Of a DNA stretch of 64,000 nt, positions 1-8,507 are shown piece after piece. The translations under genes were made by a program, and so were the position numbers. The first letter of the stretch is position 1. Each line of letters starts with the position of its first letter. This DNA is from Alteromonas salexigens (GTDB lineage: Bacteria > Pseudomonadota > Gammaproteobacteria > Enterobacterales > Alteromonadaceae): NCBI RefSeq assembly GCF_025628895.1, contig NZ_JAOTJC010000005.1, positions 1 to 64,000 on the forward strand, given 5' to 3'. The notes under the pieces were generated by a model, which saw nothing but the letters and a program-made list of their open reading frames with translations, ran no database searches and was not told the DNA's origin.

Positions 1-29
1 CCATGTGAGAGTAGCACATCGCCAAGCTC
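1..29 (+). rRNA. rrf: 5S ribosomal RNA, 3' end (partial)
   Basis: The first bases match the last third of gammaproteobacterial 5S rRNA: the GAGAGTAG helix-loop segment followed by a closing-stem strand ending near GCCAAGC. It is followed at once by a strong intrinsic terminator, as expected for the end of an rRNA operon. The rest of the molecule and the 23S/16S genes lie left of the window. The exact 3' end is uncertain by a few bases. Confidence 0.8.
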
Positions 30-41
30 CTATTCGATAAG

Positions 42-69
42 AAGCCCGCTCAGTTGAGCGGGCTTTTTT
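42..69 (+). terminator. Intrinsic terminator of the rRNA operon
   Basis: A perfect 10-bp stem (AAGCCCGCTC / GAGCGGGCTT) with an AGTT loop runs into a T tract. It lies 12 bases after the 5S rRNA end. Confidence 0.9.
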
Positions 70-233
70 CGTTTCTGCGCATTAAAAACCACGCCACTCA
101 TCATCTTCCTCATGCGCTTAAGTTCGCGCTAATAAATTTATAACTTGCCCCACGGGTAATCCCAAAGCCCTAACTGCTGGTAATACTCTAAAGCATCATT
201 GTGTTTTCACACGTTCAGGAACGGGAGGGAGCC

Positions 234-824
234 TTGTCAGTTAGGGACACTAATAATAATGGTCAGCTTGCGCAACGTGCTTCGGCGTGTCGGTTTTGTA
301 GTGATTTAATCACCCATGAACCCAAGCCGGTGTTTCTGCTTAACCCAGCAGCAAAGATTGCGCTGATTAGTCAGGCTCCTGGCCGCTTGGCGCATGAGTC
401 TGGTAAGCCCTGGAATGATGCATCAGGGGAGCGGCTTCGCCGCTGGCTGGGATTAACCAGTAACCAGTTTTATTGCGCTGAGGGTGTATCGGTTATTCCC
501 ATGAGCTTTTGTTTCCCGGGATATAAAAACGGCGCCGATGCGCCGCCGCTTAAACCCTGTGCACCTAAATGGCATGAGAGCTTCTTACAGGTTATCAAAC
601 CCCGGCTGACACTGTTCATTGGCAGGTATGCACAAAGTTATTACCTGCCCCAGTATCAGAAACTAACCGATGCAGTGTCAGACTGGCGGGCACTTAGCCC
701 GACCAGGTTCGTGTTACCTCACCCCTCCGGGCGTAATAACCGCTGGTTCCGCCAGCACCCCTGGTTTGAGCAGGAGCTGGTACCGCACCTGCAACGCCTG
801 GTCGCAGGGTTACATATACCGTAG
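234..824 (+). CDS. Uracil-DNA glycosylase family protein
   Basis: Predicted to belong to the uracil-DNA glycosylase superfamily, which removes uracil from DNA in base-excision repair. The N-terminal CRFCSDL element resembles the cysteine-containing start of family 4/5-like enzymes. The motif QAPGRLAHESGKPW followed by an AS-G-RL segment corresponds to the uracil-binding motif 1 (GEAPG..E..G.PF). LPHPSGRN near the C-terminus corresponds to motif 2 (HPS). The open frame extends upstream to a GTG at 201, but the TTG at 234 is preceded by GGGAGGGA at the right distance, so it is the preferred start (about 196 aa). It stands alone between the rRNA terminator and a lipoprotein gene. Actual uracil excision by this subfamily is not proven by sequence; the superfamily assignment is fairly secure. 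Confidence 0.75.
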   Translation: MSVRDTNNNGQLAQRASACRFCSDLITHEPKPVFLLNPAAKIALISQAPGRLAHESGKPWNDASGERLRRWLGLTSNQFYCAEGVSVIPMSFCFPGYKNGADAPPLKPCAPKWHESFLQVIKPRLTLFIGRYAQSYYLPQYQKLTDAVSDWRALSPTRFVLPHPSGRNNRWFRQHPWFEQELVPHLQRLVAGLHIP

Positions 825-837
825 CTGTGGTTAGCTC

Positions 838-855
838 CCCGGGCATCCGCCCGGG
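838..855. other. Perfect hairpin without T tract
   Basis: CCCGGGC, ATCC loop, GCCCGGG: a 7-bp GC-only stem 13 bases after the glycosylase stop. There is no T run on either strand, so it may stabilise a 3' end or act with Rho rather than as an intrinsic terminator. Confidence 0.5.
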
Positions 856-1032
856 ATAACGGGCAAGGTGTATCCTTTCTCCTCGTGCCAGCACTGATTT
901 GAGAAGGGGCCTAAATCAGTGCCTAATCACAATTTGGATCGTATTTACTGCTACACTAAGGGTTAGCTTCACAACATCCCCACAGAGACCGTTACGGTAT
1001 TTTTGCTTCCTGTCTAACAGAGGGTACAGGCT

Positions 1033-1482
1033 ATGACTGTTGTAAATCAGCTATCAAAACTTGCTTGCACATACCTGGCGGTTGTAGTGGTCACTGGATG
1101 TAGTAACGGGCTGTCGTCTGTCAGAAACGTTACTTACCCACCCGACTTTAAGTATATTGAGCGTGATCAATTACGGTCAGGCATGGATGAAATGGCATTG
1201 CATATCAGTATTCTTGATGGCGCACTGCAGTACAGTCAGGCTGACGATCCTGACGCTATCCGTGAGGAGGTGCTTACCGCGTTGACAAATATAGAGCGGG
1301 TCGCCTCCAGCTTGCAGGCGGCGTCGGCCGGGGCTAGCCACCCGTTTATGGAGGACCATATGCGCAGCTTTGTGGCCACGGTGGATAAAGCGCGTAGTGC
1401 CGCTTCTCTGGCTGAACCCAGATACTACTTTGCAGGCAAAGTGGCCGGCGCCTGCGCGGCCTGCCACAAGGTGAACCGTTAA
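1033..1482 (+). CDS. Haem-binding lipoprotein, class II cytochrome c-like
   Basis: A 149-residue predicted lipoprotein. The N-terminal hydrophobic segment ends in a lipobox with the lipidated cysteine at residue 23 (VVTGC), so the protein should be anchored to a membrane on the periplasmic side. A CAACH haem c attachment motif lies at residues 141-145, almost at the C-terminus. Between them the sequence is helical and alanine-rich. A single C-terminal CxxCH after a helical bundle is the layout of class II cytochromes (cytochrome c'). The fold is inferred; only the lipobox and haem motif are seen directly. Role unknown; electron transfer or gas/redox binding are possibilities. It is monocistronic and convergent with the EF-hand gene. 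Confidence 0.65.
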   Translation: MTVVNQLSKLACTYLAVVVVTGCSNGLSSVRNVTYPPDFKYIERDQLRSGMDEMALHISILDGALQYSQADDPDAIREEVLTALTNIERVASSLQAASAGASHPFMEDHMRSFVATVDKARSAASLAEPRYYFAGKVAGACAACHKVNR

Positions 1483-1517
1483 CTTACTCGTTTATTAATT
1501 CCGAGTATGGCCTTGGG

Positions 1518-1542
1518 GTGTCTGAGCGGTGTACTCAGACAC
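1518..1542. other. Inverted repeat between convergent genes
   Basis: GTGTCTGAG, 7-base loop, CTCAGACAC: a perfect 9-bp stem located between the cytochrome-like gene and the convergent EF-hand gene. Neither strand has a T tract after it, so it is not a classic intrinsic terminator. Confidence 0.55.
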
Positions 1543-1561
1543 AGTAAGGCGCCCGTCACCC

Positions 1562-2164
1562 TTACTCTTGCTGGTCTTGTTTGGCGTGTTGGTAAAAGGT
1601 GTCGTATTCCGTGCGGGATATCACCTTATTATCGTCTTTATCCATTTCTTCGAACGCCTCACCAGTGCCATGCTCCTCTAACTCAGTTTTAGACAGCTCG
1701 CCATTCTCATCTACATCAATGAGGTCAAACTGGTAATCGGTAACGACTTCCTGCTTTTTGACTTCTAAACTGCGCATTTCTTCAGAAGCTTCAGCCGCTT
1801 CTTTATCTATTACTGACGACTTATTGTCCGCTATTTGCTTAGCTCTTTTAGTAACAGGCTCTGGTGCCAAATTACCCGGTGCGCCGGGTTGCGCAGTATC
1901 CTGCACATCATTATCGAAGTGCTCAGGGTTTGCGACTAAATACGCATTAAACTCATTGCGTGAAATACGTTTATCTTCATTGCTGTCGATTGAATCGAAA
2001 TACTGTTGAATGGTATGGCTGCTGGTTTCCTTTACGGTCAGCATGCCATTGCTATTTTCATCGAGCTGTTCAAAGGTGGCAGTAATCAGCTCTTGATGTG
2101 AGCCGGCAACCGCGCTGGCCGAAATAGCACCGCTTATAAGCGTTACAAGTAGTTTGGTTTGCAT
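1562..2164 (-). CDS. Secreted EF-hand calcium-binding protein
   Basis: About 200 residues with a signal peptide (MQTKLLVTLISGAISASAVAG) and two pairs of EF-hand-like loops. The N-terminal pair has loops starting DENSNGML and DSNEDKRIS; the C-terminal pair has DVDENGELS and DKDDNKVIS. The Asp/Asn/Glu spacing fits calcium ligands at positions 1, 3, 5 and 12. A charged, lower-complexity linker separates the pairs. A longer frame starts at 2203, but a GAGGAG box sits six bases before the second of two adjacent ATGs (2164), which decides the start. Likely periplasmic or extracellular, acting as a calcium sensor or buffer. No operon partners; it is divergent from the polysaccharide cluster. Confidence 0.8.
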   Translation of the reverse strand: MQTKLLVTLISGAISASAVAGSHQELITATFEQLDENSNGMLTVKETSSHTIQQYFDSIDSNEDKRISRNEFNAYLVANPEHFDNDVQDTAQPGAPGNLAPEPVTKRAKQIADNKSSVIDKEAAEASEEMRSLEVKKQEVVTDYQFDLIDVDENGELSKTELEEHGTGEAFEEMDKDDNKVISRTEYDTFYQHAKQDQQE

Positions 2165-2522
2165 CATATTCTCCTCAGTTGACCGCAGTGCAGGCGTGAG
2201 CATGTACTGCGCAGGTTAATTATTCTGATTCACGGGCTGTGCCATATTAAAAAGTGCTGATTATCAGTTGCTTAGAAAGTCTGAAAGCTTTGGGTGTGGG
2301 CGTAGGTGTGAAATACACGCGCAGTTGCGCACTTTTTACGCACTGTCCGGTGAAGGGACACATGTGCGCGCACAAAAGTGAATGTTTACATCGGGTAAAC
2401 CCTGCATGTCGTTAAACATTCGTCGAAATTTTGACGTTTTCGCTTCTTTTTTTTGACACTTTTGCGTATGGTAAGAGTTCAAAATAAGAGCGGTAACATA
2501 CCGCCATCTAAAAATAATAAGA
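2165..2522. other. Intergenic region upstream of the polysaccharide operon
   Basis: About 360 bases without a convincing gene, separating the divergent EF-hand gene from the flippase gene. It should hold both promoters. A TTGACA hexamer lies at 2452-2457 after a run of eight T, but no well-spaced -10 element follows. A GTGCGCAACTGCGC-type inverted repeat lies near 2320-2335 (read on the minus strand). The ribosome-binding site before the 2523 start is poor. Confidence 0.4.
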
Positions 2523-3710
2523 ATGCGCGACCAAAAATCAGGGGGACACGGCACAACAGCGGCTTTGCTGTTGTTTCAGCTGACGGCGTTTGTAACGCCC
2601 TGGCTGTGTGTGTTGTGGTTATCATTTCAGAACGATGTAGCCGGTGTAGCCAATTACAGCTACCTGCTGGCGATCTTCGCACCTCTGTCGTTATTGCTCG
2701 CCAGCCCGTCTCGCACCTACCTGCTCAGTACACAGTCACTGGCCGACCCGGAAGTGAGGGGAGTTCGTCTGCTCTTGCTGATAACAGGATGTGGCGTGGC
2801 TTTCATGATAGGCCTTGTTGAAGGCGCCGTGTTACTGGCTATGGCGGTGTATCTGGCTAAAATCACTGAGTTTGCGTTTGATGTGCCGATTGCTGCAAAG
2901 CTCCGGAACCGGCATGCCGGTAAACTCAGTCTGCTGGCGCTGACCAAAGTGCTGGCGATAGGTGCCGCTGTCGCTCTGGTGTGGTTTTCACAAAACCTCA
3001 CTGTGGGCTTGCTGGGTGTCTCGCTACTGTTTGTGGTGTGTGCCTGGGGGCGGGGATTTTTTCAGCTCACTGTGCCTCGCAATTTTACCGTCACCCTTAG
3101 TCGGCTCCTGCCCCTCTCACTCACGGCGTTAATGTTTTCGGTTTATTTTAATATTCCCCGCTACCTGTTGGGCAGCAACGATCAGGACGGCACGCTGGCT
3201 ATCTTTACCATCAGCAGCTTTCTGTTAACGGCATTGCTGGTTATTAATAACGCGGTGTGTCAGGCCGGGCTGCCGGGCTGGGCACGTGCCGTACAGCAGG
3301 GCGAACGAAGAGGGCTTATAATTAGCCTGGCTAAAAGCGTAGCCGTTGCCGTGCTGTTGTACGTGGCATTACAGCTTTTTCAGTTACCTGTTCTGTATGA
3401 CTTATTCTGGCAGGCACATAACAATCTGCAAAGGTTGGATCCTGCCTACCCGGACGTCTACCGGTGGGTACTATTACTGGCCATCGGGCCGCTTTTGTTT
3501 TCCTTTGCTAACTACTTACTGATTTGCACTCAGCAGCATAAACCCTTACTGGGGATCACGGTGATGAATGCTGCGGTAACCGCACTGTTTAGTTATGCGG
3601 GTCTGATTTACTCTGGTTTCATCGCGGTGTTATTCGTGCTGAGTCTGAGCGGGCTGGTACATTTTGCGATGTGCGGCGTGTTGTTCCACCGCGCAGTGAG
3701 GACCGTCTGA
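2523..3710 (+). CDS. Wzx-like polysaccharide flippase (polytopic membrane protein)
   Basis: A 395-residue, very hydrophobic protein with roughly ten to twelve predicted transmembrane segments and short charged loops. Length and hydropathy fit oligosaccharide flippases of the MOP/PST superfamily, which move undecaprenyl-linked repeat units across the inner membrane. It is the first gene of a run of ten genes that end with Wza- and Wzc-like export proteins, and it is followed directly by a polymerase-like protein, the usual Wzx/Wzy pairing. The stop codon overlaps the start of the next gene (TGATG). No diagnostic short motif is available in this family, so the call rests on topology and context. 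Confidence 0.65.
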   Translation: MRDQKSGGHGTTAALLLFQLTAFVTPWLCVLWLSFQNDVAGVANYSYLLAIFAPLSLLLASPSRTYLLSTQSLADPEVRGVRLLLLITGCGVAFMIGLVEGAVLLAMAVYLAKITEFAFDVPIAAKLRNRHAGKLSLLALTKVLAIGAAVALVWFSQNLTVGLLGVSLLFVVCAWGRGFFQLTVPRNFTVTLSRLLPLSLTALMFSVYFNIPRYLLGSNDQDGTLAIFTISSFLLTALLVINNAVCQAGLPGWARAVQQGERRGLIISLAKSVAVAVLLYVALQLFQLPVLYDLFWQAHNNLQRLDPAYPDVYRWVLLLAIGPLLFSFANYLLICTQQHKPLLGITVMNAAVTALFSYAGLIYSGFIAVLFVLSLSGLVHFAMCGVLFHRAVRTV

Positions 3711-4921
3711 TGGAGCACGGTTTCTTTTATCTTGCCTGTGTGGCTGCGATTTCGCGTATCGGGTACGAAGTAATAAGTTTTCGGGGCAAGGTCACGCCGC
3801 TGGCGCTTTACTGTTTCTGCTACCTGTATTTTTGTTTCGGTCCGTATCTGGCGAATCTACTGGGCTTCAGTATTTACAGCGGCATTCAAAAAGCCTATCT
3901 GGACGAGGCGGCGTTCGTGTTCTTCCTCGCGATCATCACCCTTACGCTTTTCCCGGCAAATACTCTGAGCCGAATTGAAAGCCCTCTTGCCCTGGTGGTG
4001 AAGTCGCCGAAACTGGTGAAACAAATTTGTTTACTGGCCATGGCCTTACCGGTCTGCGCCCTGTTCGCACTGGCCTTTGCCCGTATCGGGTTTTCGGGCA
4101 TGGATAAAGTGCAGCGGATCCAGGCGGTGGGCATAGTCCATTACGTATTACTCACCTTGTGGCCGTTATTACTGTTTATATTACTCACCGTGACCCCGCG
4201 TAAAGCGCTGGCGGGTAAAGAGCCATGGATGGTTGGCGGCACTGTGCTGCTGTATTTTGCCTACTGTTTTTATATGGGCGAACGTGACTTTGCGTTGCTG
4301 GCGTTGCCACTATTTTTCTGGCTGTACAAAGACCACCCTATTTCTACAATGAAACTGGCGCTGCTCGCGACCGGCGGTGTTACCGCATTTACCCTGATGT
4401 CGCTGGGGCGGGGAAATGCGTTTGAAGGCGGGGGCCTGAGCGCATTCCTCAATCAGGGCAGTAACCTCATGGTGACCTCCAATATTCTGGCCTGGCTGGA
4501 GCAGGGGCAGCAGGTGATGTGGGGGCAAAGCTACTTCTCGGGGCTGGTGAATATGCTCACCCTGGGCGCAATAAAGCTTACATTGCCGTTATCGATCTGG
4601 TTTAGCCGGGCTTATTCGCCGGCGGCCAATGATGGCGCTTATGGGTTTTCGATTGAAGGTGAGGCCCTGATTAACTTTGGCCTGGCCGGGGTGCCCTTTC
4701 TGTTTGCGTTTATCGCGTTGTTCCTGGCGGTGTGCTACCGCGGCTATCTGGCGGGCCGACCGCTGGGCGTGCTGCTGACTTACTTCAACTTGTTCTACTT
4801 TATTTACGCCATACGTGGTGAATCACTGATTTTATTCAAATCGTTTATTTACTGTTTGATCCTCTTTTTTGGCCTGCTGATGCTGTCACAGCGTGGCCGC
4901 TTGTACTTTAGGGTGGCGTAA
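3710..4921 (+). CDS. Wzy-like polysaccharide repeat-unit polymerase
   Basis: About 403 residues with around ten to eleven transmembrane segments and a larger extracytoplasmic loop in the C-terminal half (around FSRAYSPAANDGAYGFSIEGE). This resembles O-antigen/EPS polymerases, which join lipid-linked repeat units in the periplasm. The open frame extends upstream to 3671, but the ATG at 3710 overlaps the flippase stop as TGATG and follows a GTGAGGACC ribosome-binding region. It is therefore the better start and implies translational coupling. Sequence conservation in Wzy proteins is low, so the assignment leans on topology and its position next to the flippase. Confidence 0.65.
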   Translation: MEHGFFYLACVAAISRIGYEVISFRGKVTPLALYCFCYLYFCFGPYLANLLGFSIYSGIQKAYLDEAAFVFFLAIITLTLFPANTLSRIESPLALVVKSPKLVKQICLLAMALPVCALFALAFARIGFSGMDKVQRIQAVGIVHYVLLTLWPLLLFILLTVTPRKALAGKEPWMVGGTVLLYFAYCFYMGERDFALLALPLFFWLYKDHPISTMKLALLATGGVTAFTLMSLGRGNAFEGGGLSAFLNQGSNLMVTSNILAWLEQGQQVMWGQSYFSGLVNMLTLGAIKLTLPLSIWFSRAYSPAANDGAYGFSIEGEALINFGLAGVPFLFAFIALFLAVCYRGYLAGRPLGVLLTYFNLFYFIYAIRGESLILFKSFIYCLILFFGLLMLSQRGRLYFRVA

Positions 4922-6090
4922 TGGAACTGGAAGTGGTGATTGAAAAACGGTTTTACCGTTGTCGGGAACAGAAAGTCTGGACCGAAAACGCATTTCCGTA
5001 TGCTTTTTGGCTGCGCTACTTAAGTGTATTTTCCACTCTGACTATTATTGCCCGGGTCCACGAAGTGAACGAGCCCCAGTCACAATGGCAACAGGTGACC
5101 GGCGAGGGGGTTGAGCTTGTGGCGTTGCCTGGCTACGTGGGACCAACGCAGTTTTTACGCGCGCTGCCGAAAACGCTGAGTATTTTGCGCAAGCGCCGTA
5201 ACCGGGCAGGCCGGACGCTGTATCGTGTGCCCGGCATTCTGAGCTGGCTTCATCAACTTATCGTGCGCCCTTCACGGGGAAGCTATGCGGTGGAAGTGGT
5301 GGGCGATCCAGCGGACACCTTTGCCAAAGGCGCCAGTAGCGGGGCGTTGCGCCCGGTGATTAAAGCCGTCTTTACCTCACTTTTGCGTTATCAGTGCCGC
5401 CACGCCGGGGCGGTTTCTTATGTCACCCGCGCCGCATTGCAACAACGTTACCCGCCCGGGCAACAGGCTTACCATACTCACTATTCGTCTATCTGTCTGC
5501 ATGATGACGACTATAAGAAAGTAAGTACTTACACAATTTCCAGGCCACCGCAGCTATTGTGTATAGGCAACTTATCTCAACCCTACAAAGGCTGTGACAC
5601 TATGCTTCAGGCTTTGCAGCTGTTTCAACAGCAACGTCACACGGTACAACTGACCTGGGTAGGGGGCGGTTCGCTCCAGCTTTACTACGAGGCGCTGGCT
5701 GAAAAATTAGGGGTGGCTCACATGGTAACCTTTATGGGCAATGTGGCCTGTCGGGCACGAATTCGTCAGTTAATTGATGCCTGCGACTTATTTGTGCTGC
5801 CCTCGCGCCAGGAAGGGCTGCCCAGAGTGTTGATAGAAGCCATGGCAAGGTCGCGATTATGTGTGGCTACCCAGGTGGGCGGCGTACCTGAACTGCTGCC
5901 GGCTGACCGGATTGTGGCCAGAGACGACCCAGCCGGGCTGATGCGTTGCATTCAGGCGTCTCTCGCGATGTCTGCCGGTGAACAGCTTGCCGAGGCCAAC
6001 GGCCACTATCAACGGGCACAGGATTATCACGACAGCCAGCTCCAGCAACGGCGGGTTGCGCTCTATCACACCCTGAGGCAGTTAGCATGA
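4921..6090 (+). CDS. Family 4-type glycosyltransferase
   Basis: A 389-residue GT-B protein. The C-terminal half carries the family 4 hallmarks: a strand and nucleotide-binding loop in LLCIGNLSQPYKGCDTML, the segment LTWVGGGSLQLYYEALAE, and the EX7E-like motif in FVLPSRQEGLPRVLIEAMA, where both glutamates are present. It should add a sugar from a nucleotide-sugar donor to the lipid-linked repeat unit on the cytoplasmic face of the inner membrane. The start overlaps the preceding stop (TAATG) and its end overlaps the next glycosyltransferase (ATGA). Donor and linkage cannot be read from the sequence. Confidence 0.85.
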   Translation: MELEVVIEKRFYRCREQKVWTENAFPYAFWLRYLSVFSTLTIIARVHEVNEPQSQWQQVTGEGVELVALPGYVGPTQFLRALPKTLSILRKRRNRAGRTLYRVPGILSWLHQLIVRPSRGSYAVEVVGDPADTFAKGASSGALRPVIKAVFTSLLRYQCRHAGAVSYVTRAALQQRYPPGQQAYHTHYSSICLHDDDYKKVSTYTISRPPQLLCIGNLSQPYKGCDTMLQALQLFQQQRHTVQLTWVGGGSLQLYYEALAEKLGVAHMVTFMGNVACRARIRQLIDACDLFVLPSRQEGLPRVLIEAMARSRLCVATQVGGVPELLPADRIVARDDPAGLMRCIQASLAMSAGEQLAEANGHYQRAQDYHDSQLQQRRVALYHTLRQLA

Positions 6091-7241
6091 GAGTCCTCCA
6101 CCTGATAAAAACGGCACATGGCGCAAGCTGGGCAGTCAGACAAACCTCTCAGCTGGTCAAACAGGGCTATGACGTGCACGTGGCGTTACCCGACGGGCCG
6201 ATGGTGGCGCAATACCAGCAAGCCGGCGTAACTGCCCATCGGTTGTCACCCGCTGTGAATATGGCCAGGCCGTGGCAAACTCCCGGGCTTGTTGCTGACC
6301 TGCAGGACTGTATTAAGCAGGTGCAGCCGGATTTGGTGCACAGCCATTTTGTTGCCTCCACGTTATTAATGCGGCTGGCCATGCGGGGCTCACGCATTCC
6401 CCGGATTTTCCATATTCCCGGGCCATTGCACCTGGAGCATCCGCTGTTCCGGCAGTTGGATTTGCAAACCGCCGGCGCCCACGATTTTTATCTGGCCTCC
6501 TGCAAATGGACGCAACATACCCTAACCCGTTATGGCGTCGCGCCGGCCCGGGTCGGCCTGGCCTATTACGGCGTGAATGAAGAGGATTTCCTGAAACCCG
6601 CGGCCACCGCTGTAAATCTGCCTGACTTATTTCCTGATGATACCGCGCCCTTCATTGTCGGCATGGTGGCGTACTTCTATGGGCCGAAATATTTCCTGGG
6701 TCAGCGTCGGGGCCTGAAAGGCCATGAAGATCTGATCGACGCCCTGGCTATCGTCCGTCGTCGTCATCCGCAGGTAAAAGGTGTGTTCGTGGGCGGGCCG
6801 TGGGGCAGTGCTCAGCGCTATTACCAAAAAGTGCAGCGCTATGCCCACCATAAACTGGGCGAGGCCGCGGTATTTTTAGGTCAGCGTAACGATGTGCCTT
6901 CACTGTATCCCCAGTTTCAGCTTGCAGTGCACCCGTCCCATTCAGAAAACGTGGGCGGGGCGGTGGAATCAATGTACGCCCGGGTTTTGACCCTTACCTC
7001 TGATGTAGGTGGCTTTCCGGATCTGTTATTGCCGGGGAAAACCGGCTATATGGCCAAAGCGAAGTCGCCCACGTCACTGGCCACCGAAATTTGCCGGGCG
7101 GTAGAGAATCAGGCCAGCGCTCCGGCGCTAATCAATCAGGCTTTTGAACAGGTGTCAGCGGTGATGAACGTAGAACACAATGCCCGGGAAGTGAGCGATT
7201 TCTATCAGCATGTAATGAAAACCCACGGAGGTCAGCAATGA
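6087..7241 (+). CDS. Family 4-type glycosyltransferase
   Basis: A 384-residue GT-B glycosyltransferase. The N-terminal Rossmann domain begins MRVLHLIKTAHGASWAVRQ and is followed by the acceptor-side HSHFVAS element. The C-terminal donor domain includes GHEDLIDALAIV, VKGVFVGG and a degenerate EX7E region (HPSHSENVGGAVESM), typical of family 4. Predicted to transfer the second or third sugar of the repeat unit. It overlaps its neighbours by four bases on both sides, so it is co-translated with them. Substrate unknown. Confidence 0.85.
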   Translation: MRVLHLIKTAHGASWAVRQTSQLVKQGYDVHVALPDGPMVAQYQQAGVTAHRLSPAVNMARPWQTPGLVADLQDCIKQVQPDLVHSHFVASTLLMRLAMRGSRIPRIFHIPGPLHLEHPLFRQLDLQTAGAHDFYLASCKWTQHTLTRYGVAPARVGLAYYGVNEEDFLKPAATAVNLPDLFPDDTAPFIVGMVAYFYGPKYFLGQRRGLKGHEDLIDALAIVRRRHPQVKGVFVGGPWGSAQRYYQKVQRYAHHKLGEAAVFLGQRNDVPSLYPQFQLAVHPSHSENVGGAVESMYARVLTLTSDVGGFPDLLLPGKTGYMAKAKSPTSLATEICRAVENQASAPALINQAFEQVSAVMNVEHNAREVSDFYQHVMKTHGGQQ

Positions 7242-7849
7242 TAAAACGGCTGATAGATATTCTGGCTTCGGCGACGGCGCTGCTCATTCTGTGGCCGCTG
7301 TTACTGGTGTTGGTGTTACTGGTGCGTCGCAAGCTGGGCACGCCAGGCTTCTTTATTCAGACCCGGCCGGGTAAGCACGGTAAGCCATTTTCGTTATACA
7401 AACTGCGCACGATGACGACCCAGCGTGACAAGCGCGGCAATTTACTGCCCGACGCCCAGCGTCTCACCCGGTTTGGTTCGTTTCTGCGCAGTACCAGTCT
7501 GGATGAACTGCCGGGCTTGTGGAATGTGCTGAAGGGTGACATGAGTCTGGTCGGGCCCCGGCCGTTGCTGATGGAATATTTGCCGCTATACAGTAAAGCG
7601 CAGGCCAGGCGGCACAATGTTCGACCGGGCCTGACCGGCTGGGCCCAGGTAAACGGACGTAACAGCTTGTCGTGGGATGAAAAATTCCGGCTTGATAGCT
7701 GGTATGTCAACAACCGGTCGCTGTGGCTGGATATGTGGATATTAGTGCTAACGGTGTTCAAAGTGCTGCGCAGAGACGGCATTTCTGGCCAGGGCGAGGC
7801 CACCATGACCCGGTTCACCGGCAACACAGGCGGTGAAGCCCATGACTGA
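7238..7849 (+). CDS. Initiating phosphoglycosyl transferase (PglC/bacterial sugar transferase)
   Basis: A 203-residue monotopic phosphoglycosyl transferase. One N-terminal hydrophobic helix (about residues 9-30, re-entrant in characterised members) is followed by the conserved bacterial sugar-transferase core: KLRTM, the catalytic Asp-Glu pair in SLDELPGLWNVLKGDMSLVGPRP, and RPGLTGWAQVNGR. The short form, without the extra transmembrane domain of WcaJ/WbaP, matches PglC/EpsL-type enzymes. It should move a sugar-1-phosphate from a UDP-sugar to undecaprenyl phosphate and so start the repeat unit. The next three genes encode a PglD/E/F-like set, which suggests that the first sugar is a diacetamido-dideoxy hexose such as N,N'-diacetylbacillosamine (inference). 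Confidence 0.88.
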   Translation: MIKRLIDILASATALLILWPLLLVLVLLVRRKLGTPGFFIQTRPGKHGKPFSLYKLRTMTTQRDKRGNLLPDAQRLTRFGSFLRSTSLDELPGLWNVLKGDMSLVGPRPLLMEYLPLYSKAQARRHNVRPGLTGWAQVNGRNSLSWDEKFRLDSWYVNNRSLWLDMWILVLTVFKVLRRDGISGQGEATMTRFTGNTGGEAHD

Positions 7850-8507
7850 TACAGGCTTATTCCGACTGGTGATTATCGGGGCCAGTGGTCATGGTAAAGT
7901 GGCTATTGACGTCGCCCGGGCCTGCCTGCCGGGCTGTGAATTAATGCTGGCAGACGACGGCGACTGTGACCCTGAGGTGCTTGGCGTGCCGGTAGTGGGA
8001 AATACTGACACGGCCCTGGAGTTAATCAGCGCGCATACCGGCTTTTTTATTGCCATCGGCAACAATGCGGTGCGCGCAGCGGTTAGTTTACGTCTTAGCA
8101 GAGCCGGCGCACGCATCATTTCTCTTGTGCATCCTCAGGCCATTGTCAGCACCAGTGCGCAGTTCGGTGACGGCACACTGGTCATGCCGGGCGCAATTAT
8201 TAACGCGGAGGCCCGTCTTGCCGAGGGCGTCATAGTCAATACCGGCGCCACCGTGGATCACGACTGTCAGTTAAGCCGCTATGTGCATCTGGCGCCTGGG
8301 GTTAATCTGGCGGGCGGCGTGTGCGTGGGGGAATACGGGTTTATCGGTATTGGTAGTCAGGTTATTCAACAGGTGCGGATAGGTGCACAAAGCATTGTGG
8401 GCGCGGGTAGTACGGTTATCAGTGACTTGCCCGACCAGAGCACCGCAGTCGGATGTCCGGCAAAAATAATAAAAATTAAAAATAAAAAAGTGGGGGTAAC
8501 ATGTTAA
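7842..8507 (+). CDS. NeuD/PglD-family sugar O/N-acetyltransferase
   Basis: About 221 residues. The N-terminal Rossmann-like domain (LVIIGASGHGKVAIDVA) binds the UDP-sugar in PglD. It is followed by a left-handed beta-helix of hexapeptide repeats from about residue 90 on, with the catalytic histidine in GATVDHDCQLS and the C-terminal VGCPAKIIK segment. In the PglD reaction the enzyme acetylates UDP-4-amino-4,6-dideoxy-GlcNAc using acetyl-CoA. The ATG at 7842 overlaps the previous stop as ATGACTGA and lies after AGGCGG, so it is preferred over the GTG at 7833. NeuD-type O-acetylation is the alternative; the adjacent aminotransferase and dehydratase favour PglD. Confidence 0.82.
   Translation: MTDTGLFRLVIIGASGHGKVAIDVARACLPGCELMLADDGDCDPEVLGVPVVGNTDTALELISAHTGFFIAIGNNAVRAAVSLRLSRAGARIISLVHPQAIVSTSAQFGDGTLVMPGAIINAEARLAEGVIVNTGATVDHDCQLSRYVHLAPGVNLAGGVCVGEYGFIGIGSQVIQQVRIGAQSIVGAGSTVISDLPDQSTAVGCPAKIIKIKNKKVGVTC

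Noticed and set aside
1518..1542. Hairpin as an intrinsic terminator or repeated element
   Set aside because: There is no T tract on either strand and no second copy was noticed in the window.
2440..2475. Possible sigma-54 promoter (TTGACACTTTTGC) before the polysaccharide operon
   Set aside because: The distance between the GG-like and GC elements is three bases too short for sigma-54, and the -24 GG is not intact.
2453..2821. Open frame overlapping the promoter region and start of the flippase gene
   Set aside because: It overlaps a better-supported membrane protein gene in another frame and shows no domain or signal sequence.
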